This document shows, in pieces, positions 54,742 through 64,000 of a stretch of 64,000 bases of DNA. The position numbers and the translations under genes were made by a program. This stretch comes from Quadrisphaera setariae (GTDB taxonomy: Bacteria > Actinomycetota > Actinomycetes > Actinomycetales > Quadrisphaeraceae), in contig NZ_VKAC01000006.1 in the NCBI RefSeq assembly GCF_008041935.1, positions 186,001 to 250,000 of the forward strand, in the 5' to 3' direction. The notes beneath the pieces were generated by a model. It saw only the letters and a list, made by a program, of their open reading frames with translations, was not told the DNA's origin and searched no databases. Position 1 is the first letter of the stretch. The number at the start of each line of letters is the position of its first letter.

Positions 54742-55410
54742 GTGGACTTCTTCGCGGGCTTCCTCGACAGCACCGACGTCTACGTCAGGGCGATCGGGCA
54801 GACGCTGCTCATCGTCAGCGTCGCCATGGTCGTGTCGGGGGTCGTCGGGCTGGTGCTCGGGGTGGCGCTCTACGCCACCCGTCCGGGCAACCTGTTCAGC
54901 AACCGCCTGGTCTTCGGCGTCATCGGGCTGCTGGTCAACATCATCAGGCCCATCCCGTTCGTCATCTTCCTGCTGGCCGTGGGCCCCCTGCAGCGGCTCG
55001 TCATCGGCACGACGCTGGGCACGAACGCGGTGACCTTCGCGATCGCGCTGGCCGCGGGCTTCGCGGTCGCCCGCATCGTCGAGCAGTCCCTCGTGGGCGT
55101 GGACCCGGGCGTCGTGGAGGCGGCGCGGTCCATGGGCGCCTCGCGCAGCGCGATCCTCTTCGGGGTCGTCGTCCGCGAGGGCCTCGGGCCGCTGGTGCTG
55201 GGCTACACGTTCATCTTCGTGGGGATCGTCGACATGTCGGCGCAGGCCGGCCTGGTCGGCGGCGGCGGTCTCGGCGACTACGCCATCCAGTACGGCTCGC
55301 AGCAGTACGACTGGGGCGTCGTCTACGCCGCGCTGGTGGCGATCGTCGCGATCGTCGTCATCGGCCAGTTCCTCGGCAACCGGCTGGCGCGCGCCGTCAT
55401 GCGGCGCTGA
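54742..55410 (+). CDS. metI: Methionine ABC transporter permease
   Basis: This 222-residue permease has five or six membrane helices and the ABC-transporter EAA loop (EAARSMGASRSAILFGVVV). GLVGGGGLGDYAIQYGSQQY near the C-terminus is characteristic of MetI. GTG 54742 has GGAGG nine bases upstream. It completes the metQNI operon under the SAM-IV riboswitch. Confidence 0.96.
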   Translation: MDFFAGFLDSTDVYVRAIGQTLLIVSVAMVVSGVVGLVLGVALYATRPGNLFSNRLVFGVIGLLVNIIRPIPFVIFLLAVGPLQRLVIGTTLGTNAVTFAIALAAGFAVARIVEQSLVGVDPGVVEAARSMGASRSAILFGVVVREGLGPLVLGYTFIFVGIVDMSAQAGLVGGGGLGDYAIQYGSQQYDWGVVYAALVAIVAIVVIGQFLGNRLARAVMRR

Positions 55411-55494
55411 GAGCACGCGCCTCCCGCGAGCGTCGCCTACCCTCTGATGCGGCCGCCCGAGCACGCTGACGGCCCGCCTCGAGAGCGGAGACCT

Positions 55495-56481
55495 GTGGAC
55501 GGGCGAGCGGTGTCCACTCAAGACCTGCCGGCGGTGCGGAGCGCCCTGGCCACCACGACGTACCCGCCGGAGGTGGCCTCGGTGCGGGCTGCCCGGCGCT
55601 TCGTGGTGGCGGTCCTGTCCTCCAGCGGGCTCGCGCCGCTCGCCGACGACGCCGGCCTGGTGGTCTCCGAGCTCGCGGCGAACGCCGTGCTGCACGCCAG
55701 GAGCCCCTTCGACGTCCTCGTCCACCGGCTCGAGGTGGGTGTGCGCGTCAGCGTGCGCGACGCCTCGCCGACGATGCCCGTGCTGGTGGCCCCCAGCGCC
55801 TCCGCGATGAGCGGCCGGGGCCTCGCGCTGGTCGAGCGGCTCGTGGCGCGGTGGGGGGCGGGACCCTCGCGCGGGGCCGGGAAGAGCGTGTGGTTCGAGA
55901 TCGACGAGGAGCCGGCGGGCGAGCCCGTCCCCGACGTGGCCGACCTCAGCGTCGAGGAGCTCCTCGCCGCGTGGAGCGACGACGCGGACTCCGACGACGA
56001 CGACGGCCGCCTCCTGGTGGTCCCCGCGCCGCCTGCGGGACCGACCACCGAGGTGGTGCTGCCCGCCCTGGTGGCCGCCGACCTCCTCGCCGCGAAGGAG
56101 CACATGGACGACCTGCTGCGGGAGCTGCAGCTGGTGCTGCTCGCGCAGGACGCAGGAACCGGTGCCGCCGACGCGCAGCTGGGCGGGCTCACCGCCGCAC
56201 GCCGCCTCGACGAGACCGCCCGCGCCTTCGACGACGTGCGCCGCCAGGTCCGTCACCAGGTGAGCCGCGCCGTGGCGGCCGGCCAGGAGCGGGTGGCCCT
56301 CGTGCTGCAGCTGCCCGAGGGGACGGCTGAGCGGGCCACCGCCTACCGGGACGCCGTGGCGGCCGCGGAGCACCTGCCCGAGCTCCACGGTGCGCTGCTC
56401 AGCGCTTCCGCCACCCCCGCCCACCACCGCGCGGTGCGCCGGGCCTACCTCGACGAGGTCATCGCTGCGACGCGCGGCTGA
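55495..56481 (+). CDS. HATPase-c (RsbW-like) ATP-binding protein
   Basis: The 328-residue protein has an N-terminal GHKL ATPase domain of the anti-sigma/serine kinase type (N box in VVSELAANAVLHARSPFDV, G box in RGLALVERLVARWGAGP). The remaining 180 residues are acidic with a DDADSDDDD linker and a long helical domain of unknown function. GTG 55495 (GGAG four bases before) is preferred; ATG 55447 is also possible. A link with the STAS protein at 45553 is only inferred. It overlaps the following gene. Confidence 0.8.
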   Translation: MDGRAVSTQDLPAVRSALATTTYPPEVASVRAARRFVVAVLSSSGLAPLADDAGLVVSELAANAVLHARSPFDVLVHRLEVGVRVSVRDASPTMPVLVAPSASAMSGRGLALVERLVARWGAGPSRGAGKSVWFEIDEEPAGEPVPDVADLSVEELLAAWSDDADSDDDDGRLLVVPAPPAGPTTEVVLPALVAADLLAAKEHMDDLLRELQLVLLAQDAGTGAADAQLGGLTAARRLDETARAFDDVRRQVRHQVSRAVAAGQERVALVLQLPEGTAERATAYRDAVAAAEHLPELHGALLSASATPAHHRAVRRAYLDEVIAATRG

Positions 56482-57262
56482 GACGTCCACCGCCGGCCAG
56501 CCCGGTCGGCAGGACCGCCGGGGGCGCAGGCCGGCGCTGTGGGCCGAGGCGCTGCTCGTGGTGGCGTTCCTGCTCGCCTACGAGTCGGTCCAGCGCCTCG
56601 CCGGCGACGACGTCGCGGCGGCCTTCTCCCACGCCCGCACGCTGCTGGGGCTGGAGCAGGCGGTGGGACTGGCGCCCGAGCAGGCGCTCGACACGGCGAC
56701 GGCGGCGTCACCGCTGCTGTCGCTGCTCTCGTCGGCCTGGTACTCGGCGCTGCACTACACGGTCACGCCCGTGGTGCTCGGGCTCGCCTACTGGCGGCTG
56801 CCGGAGCGCTACCGCGCGGTCCGCAACGCCTTCTTCGCCACCACCGCCGCCGCCCTGCTCGGGTACTTCCTCCTGCCCACCGCGCCCCCGCGGCTCCTGC
56901 CCGGGTACGCGGACGTGGTCTCCGAGACGGCGGGGTCGGGGTGGTGGTCGGCAGCGCCGCCCATCGGCACCAGCGGCGTGGACCAGCTGGCGGCGATGCC
57001 GTCGATGCACGTGGGGTGGGCCCTGTGGAGCGCCCTGGTGCTGTCCCTCGTGGTGCGGCGGCGGCGGTGGCTGCGGTGCGCGGTGCTGCTCTACCCCGTG
57101 GTGACCGCGGTGGTGGTGGTGGCCACCGGGAACCACTGGCTGCTCGACGTGGTGGCGGGTGCCGGTCTCACCGCGCTCGCCTGGGCCGCGCTCGTGGTGC
57201 GCCAGCCCGCCCGGGAGGCCGCCGGCGCGGACCGCCGCGACCTCGTCTCCGAACCCGGCTGA
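56390..57262 (+). CDS. PAP2-family membrane phosphatase, start uncertain
   Basis: This integral membrane protein of up to 290 residues has six hydrophobic segments and the PAP2 signatures: AMPSMHVGWALWSALVL (SxxxH) and ATGNHWLLDVVAG (second catalytic His). The pattern resembles the inositol-phosphorylceramide-synthase-like PAP2 subgroup. No ATG/GTG is in frame between GTG 56390 and GTG 56558, and the latter would remove the first helix. A start at 56390 overlaps the upstream ATPase gene by 92 bases. A rare CTG at 56536 is an alternative. Confidence 0.82.
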   Translation: MRCSALPPPPPTTARCAGPTSTRSSLRRAAETSTAGQPGRQDRRGRRPALWAEALLVVAFLLAYESVQRLAGDDVAAAFSHARTLLGLEQAVGLAPEQALDTATAASPLLSLLSSAWYSALHYTVTPVVLGLAYWRLPERYRAVRNAFFATTAAALLGYFLLPTAPPRLLPGYADVVSETAGSGWWSAAPPIGTSGVDQLAAMPSMHVGWALWSALVLSLVVRRRRWLRCAVLLYPVVTAVVVVATGNHWLLDVVAGAGLTALAWAALVVRQPAREAAGADRRDLVSEPG

Positions 57263-57320
57263 CGGCCACCCCGCTCGTCGTCGTCCCCAGCTCGCCCCGC
57301 CCCTGCCCGCGCCTCTCTTC

Positions 57321-57409
57321 GCGCACTTTCCGCGGCAGGTGCGGGAAAAGGCCCCTCCCTTGTCGCACTTGCCGCGGAAAGTGCGACAAGGCGGAGGAAG
57401 GGAGGGGCC
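57321..57409. terminator. Nested inverted repeats between PAP2 and gcvP
   Basis: CGCACTTTCCGCGGCA-type sequence (57321-57346) is repeated inverted at 57363-57388, and the right arm is itself a perfect palindrome (TTGTCGCACTT...AAGTGCGACAA, 57360-57390, around CCGCGG). A second pair, GGCCCCTCCCTT (57350-57361) and AAGGGAGGGGCC (57398-57409), encloses the right arm. The structures are mutually exclusive in part. The site lies between convergent genes and probably ends both transcripts. Confidence 0.65.
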
Positions 57410-57444
57410 GGAGACCCGGGCGGAGCCGCTGGTGCGTCAGGCGG

Positions 57445-60378
<2,934 letters not shown>

Positions 60379-60436
60379 AGAGGCTCCCGGACGCGACGTG
60401 GCGGTGCCTCCCCCTCAGTCACCCGCCAGTGAGCTC

Positions 60437-60545
60437 CTGAGTCGCCTCGCCCGCGCGGTCCTTGTGCCTGAGAGGTTCCGGGGAGGGTTGCCCCTTCGGC
60501 GCCCTGCTCGACGGCTCGTCGTCAGGGCTCTCCCGCGCGGGATGA
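60437..60545 (-). ncRNA. Glycine riboswitch, single aptamer
   Basis: On the minus strand, CGGGAGAGCCC opens the fold, GCCGAAGGGGCAA (60488-60500) and CTCTCAGGCA (60465-60474) are the conserved glycine-aptamer blocks, and AAGGACCG follows. Only one aptamer is visible; I find no second CTCTCAGGCA/GCCGAAGG set before gcvP. Glycine would switch gcvP on, as in family members. Boundaries are approximate. Confidence 0.85.
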
Positions 60546-60686
60546 ACAGCACCTCAACGGTACCGCGCTCGCGGGCTCCGTGGCAGCGCACGCGGTGCCC
60601 CTGGCGATCCCCACCAGCGGGAGGTGGCACCCTCGGGGCCAGCTCCGCCCGTCCCACAGCACCCCCACAGCACACCGGAGGACACG

Positions 60687-61781
<1,095 letters not shown>

Positions 61782-61787
<6 letters not shown>

Positions 61788-62558
61788 CCCCTCGGCGCGC
61801 TCGCGCAGCGGTCGCCGGGCCAGGGGCACCAGCTCCAGGCCCGGCCGGTCAGGGGCGCCGCGCACCTCGACCAGCTCCAGGCCGGCCTCGACCAGCGCCG
61901 CGGTGACCTGCTCGCAGCTGCGGAAGCGGAGCACGGAGCGTGAGCGGAGCACCTCGCCGTCGTCGGCGAAGGTGAACACCTGCTCGAAGACCACGGTGGG
62001 GGAGGCGGGCGGGCCGCTCACGTCGAGGACGTCCGACCAGGTGCGCACCTCACCCACCCCCGGCAGGTGGTGCGTGGTGTCGGTGGCCTCGCGCGTCCAG
62101 CCCTCCCAGGCGCGCGCCTCCGGCACCCGCGTCTCGAACGCGAAGGTGCCGCCGGGCACCAGCGCGTCGTGGGCGACGCGCAGCAGCGCCGCCCACTCGT
62201 CGTCGTCCACGACCGCTTGCGCGGCGTTCCCCGTCATCACCACGAGGTCGACGACGACGCGCGGCACGGCGCCGGCCAGTGAGCGCGCGTCCCCGTGCAG
62301 CCACCGGACGCGCTCGGCCCCGGCCCCGGCGGCGGCGACCGCCAGCGACCCCGCTGCCGGGTCGAGCCCGGTGACCTCCAGGCCCCGGTCCGCCAGCAGC
62401 CGCGCCAGCACCCCGGTGCCGCAGCCGATGTCGAGCACGCGGCGCGCCCCGAGCTCCTCGACCAGGGCGAGGTAGGGGAGCAGGTCGCTGCGGTCGGGGT
62501 CGAGCGCGTCGTAGACCGCCGCCAGGCGCGGGTGCTCGTAGTGCGCGTCGGGAGCCAC
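61782..62558 (-). CDS. SAM-dependent methyltransferase
   Basis: This 258-residue class I methyltransferase has motif I ARRVLDIGCGTGVLARLLADRG, an acidic residue at the end of strand 2 (LDPAAG), and VVMTGNAAQAVVDDDEW. The substrate is unknown. GTG 62558 is followed by ATP/His-rich MAPDAHYEHPRLAAVYD, typical of this type. It is downstream of a terminator on the same strand, so it is probably independently transcribed. Confidence 0.88.
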
Positions 62559-62575
62559 CCGGCCATGGAGCCATC

Positions 62576-62623
62576 CCGGAGGGCGCGCTGTCGAGGAGGT
62601 TTCCGCGTCAGCGCGCCCTCCGG
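62576..62623 (-). terminator. Terminator hairpin after chemoreceptor remnant
   Basis: Perfect 15-bp arms CCGGAGGGCGCGCTG (62576-62590) and CAGCGCGCCCTCCGG (62609-62623) with an 18-base loop lie 25 bases beyond the stop of the minus-strand chemoreceptor fragment. Confidence 0.75.
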
Positions 62624-62648
62624 AGGACGCGGCTGTGCTGGGCCGGTG

Positions 62649-62887
62649 TCAGACCGTGAAGCGCCCGGTGAGCTCGGCCAGACGGGCGGCGGAGGCGGTC
62701 AGGTCGGCCGCGGTGTCCGCGGTGTGGGCGGCGCTGTCCTTGTTCTGCTCGCTGCCTGTGGCGATCCCGGCGATGTTCTCCGAGATCTGCCCCGAGCCCA
62801 CCGAGACTTCGGTGACGTTGCGGACCATCTCGGAGGTGGTGGCGGACTGCTCCTCCACCGCGGCGGCGGAGGCGTCGTTCAGCGGCG
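62649..62887 (-). pseudogene. C-terminal remnant of a methyl-accepting chemotaxis protein
   Basis: An open frame of about 78 codons encodes LNDASAAAVEEQSATTSEMV and continues to the end of a chemoreceptor signalling domain (VGSGQISENIAGIATGSEQNK, ending GRFTV). In complete receptors, several hundred residues precede this. Here the homology stops at 62887 exactly where the GAF-ANTAR gene ends (TGA 62879-62881). No HAMP or sensor part is present. It is a truncated leftover, though an internal GTG at 62858 could allow a short peptide. Confidence 0.72.
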
Positions 62888-63610
62888 GGGGATCTCGCCG
62901 GTGGCCGTCAGCTCGAACGCGATGTCGTGGAGCTTCCGGTTGGTCTGCTGGCTGCGCGCCGACAGCAGCTCGAACGCCTGGTCGGCACTGAGCCGGTGCC
63001 GCTCCATGAGGACCCCCTTGGCCTGGCCGATGACGTCGCGGTGGGTCAGCCCCACGACCAGGTTCTCCAGCTTCTGGGCGCTCGCCAGCGCCACGGCCGC
63101 GTGCGCCGCGAGCAGCAGCCCGACCCGCTCGGACTCCTCGTCGAAGGCCCGCGGTGCTGCTGCGAGGAGGTTGAGGACGCCGAGGTCGTCGTCGCCGACG
63201 AAGAGCTGCAGGCAGAGCACGCTCGCCGCGCCGACCTCACCGGACCGGGCCGCGAGCTCCGGCCACCTGACCGTCTCCGAGGCCAGGTCGTCCACCCGCG
63301 TGGTCCGGCGCTGCGAGGCGGAGTCGAGGCAGGGACCCTGGCCGACCTCCTCCTGCAGCTCGTCCAGGCGGCGTCCGACAGCACTGGTCGACGCGGCGGG
63401 CACCACCCCTCCTCGCACCCGGGCCCCGGTGATGGTGCCGTGCTCGGCGTGGGGGACCAGCTCCACCGCGCAGTGCACCGCGCGGTCGAGCACCGCCCAC
63501 GACGAGCGGTCCCCGTTCATGTCGCGCGCGAGGTCGGCCAGCGCCCGTGCGAGACCGGTGACGTGCTCCGGGTGGCCAGCGCCCGCGCGAGAGCCCTGTC
63601 CAGCACCCAT
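62879..63610 (-). CDS. GAF-ANTAR domain RNA-binding regulator
   Basis: The 243-residue protein has a GAF domain (about 30-165; DELQEEVGQGPCLDSASQRR) and a C-terminal ANTAR domain (DVIGQAKGVLMERHRLSADQ followed by AFELLSARSQQTNRKLHDIA). ANTAR proteins bind paired hexaloop RNA hairpins as antiterminators. The signal sensed by the GAF domain is unknown. ATG 63610 starts the conserved part; longer frames are low-complexity. The last codons abut the chemoreceptor remnant, suggesting a recombination junction at this 3' end. Confidence 0.87.
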   Translation of the reverse strand: MGAGQGSRAGAGHPEHVTGLARALADLARDMNGDRSSWAVLDRAVHCAVELVPHAEHGTITGARVRGGVVPAASTSAVGRRLDELQEEVGQGPCLDSASQRRTTRVDDLASETVRWPELAARSGEVGAASVLCLQLFVGDDDLGVLNLLAAAPRAFDEESERVGLLLAAHAAVALASAQKLENLVVGLTHRDVIGQAKGVLMERHRLSADQAFELLSARSQQTNRKLHDIAFELTATGEIPRR

Positions 63611-63709
63611 CCGCCCAGCGTCGCAGCCCCGGAGCGCCGCCACCTCTGGATCAGGGCGCTGACGGGCCCGGTGGTGAAGGTCCGGGCCGTTCCTGCCGAC
63701 AGCACGGGC

Positions 63710-64000
63710 ATGAGCGCCACGACGACCACCTCGACGTCCCTCCTCGGGACGGGGGCGGGCGTCGAGGCCCTGCGAGAGGCCTGCGACCGGCTGGTCGAGT
63801 CCGCCGCGGACCCGGCTGCCGCCCGGGCCGTCGTCGTCGCCGTGTGGGCCCTGGGAGCTGCCTCCACGGACCACCTGCTGGACGACCTGTGCGCTGCCGC
63901 TGCGACCGGCGCCGCGCGCACCGGCGCGCCCGTGGACGCGGGAGACCTGCTCGACCTCCTCGGCCGGCACGAGGCCGCCTCGCGGCTGCGAGGTGCCGTG
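63710..64000 (+). CDS. Hypothetical protein, 3'-truncated by window end
   Basis: From ATG 63710 an open frame of 97 codons reaches the window edge. The product begins with a Thr/Ser-rich stretch, then helical Ala/Arg/Asp-rich sequence (EALREACDRLVESAADPAA, STDHLLDDLCAAA). I do not recognise a family. It is divergent from the GAF-ANTAR gene with a 99-base gap. The opposite strand is also open but gives low-complexity peptides. Confidence 0.5.
   Translation, partial: MSATTTTSTSLLGTGAGVEALREACDRLVESAADPAAARAVVVAVWALGAASTDHLLDDLCAAAATGAARTGAPVDAGDLLDLLGRHEAASRLRGAV

Noticed and set aside
60379-60470. Second glycine aptamer between the first and gcvP
   Set aside because: I looked for GCCGAAGG and CTCTCAGGCA-type blocks on the minus strand and found none.
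63517-63970. Minus-strand extension upstream of the GAF-ANTAR gene as additional coding sequence
   Set aside because: Upstream of ATG 63610 the frame yields Arg/Gly-rich sequence without family similarity, and the + strand has a more plausible gene start at 63710.

Overview
The window is GC-rich chromosomal DNA from a free-living Actinomycetota bacterium. The signs are heavy use of GTG starts, GTGA stop/start overlaps, and families largely restricted to this phylum: DUF3151, DUF3073, DUF3140, a BldC-type regulator, a SigE-family sigma factor, a PacL/CtpC metal-efflux pair and a SAM-IV riboswitch. I cannot fix the genus from sequence alone. There is no insertion sequence, prophage, CRISPR array or replication origin.

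Region 1 (about 0-26 kb) is a dispersed purine-biosynthesis supercluster on the + strand: purA, purD, purC, purS-purQ, purL, purF and purM. Interleaved with them are a class III aminotransferase, two flavoproteins, a lipid kinase, an NCS2 xanthine/uracil-type permease, a sigma factor with a membrane partner, two pairs of uncharacterised membrane or lipoprotein paralogues, and an AbiEi/DUF559-like orphan. Together the pur genes cover most steps from PRPP to AIR, plus SAICAR synthesis and the AMP branch; the permease could supply the salvage route.

Region 2 (26-41.6 kb) is mixed housekeeping and accessory DNA: a BldC-like regulator, a UvrA2-type ABC protein, a DedA protein, a tRNA-Phe/Asp/Glu cluster, an aldo/keto reductase, a TetR regulator divergent from a GH3 beta-glucosidase with a palindromic operator between them, a second sigma/membrane-protein pair, a zincin-like protein, DNA topoisomerase IB and a degenerate tyrosine recombinase.

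Region 3 (41.6-57.3 kb) holds the PacL-CtpC metal exporter, a glycosyltransferase, a STAS protein, a cell-wall-binding repeat protein, a PLP aminotransferase, a group of regulators (LAL-type LuxR, small LuxR-HTH, GAF protein), and a methionine ABC importer (metQNI) behind a SAM-IV riboswitch with a well-placed promoter and a ten-codon leader ORF. An RsbW-like ATPase and a PAP2 phosphatase follow.

Region 4 (57.3-64 kb) has gcvP under a glycine riboswitch, divergent gcvT, a methyltransferase, the C-terminal remnant of a chemoreceptor abutting a GAF-ANTAR regulator, and a partial gene.

The most unusual signal is non-coding. A family of 12-bp quasi-palindromes (CCRTGATCAYGG) lies 7-12 bases after stop codons. 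At three loci it forms triplets spaced exactly 31 bp apart, and two oppositely oriented triplets bracket the AbiEi/DUF559 gene. Other gene ends carry long, near-perfect foldbacks of unrelated sequence. Several promoters look leaderless (TANNNT followed by 7-9 bases and then the start codon).
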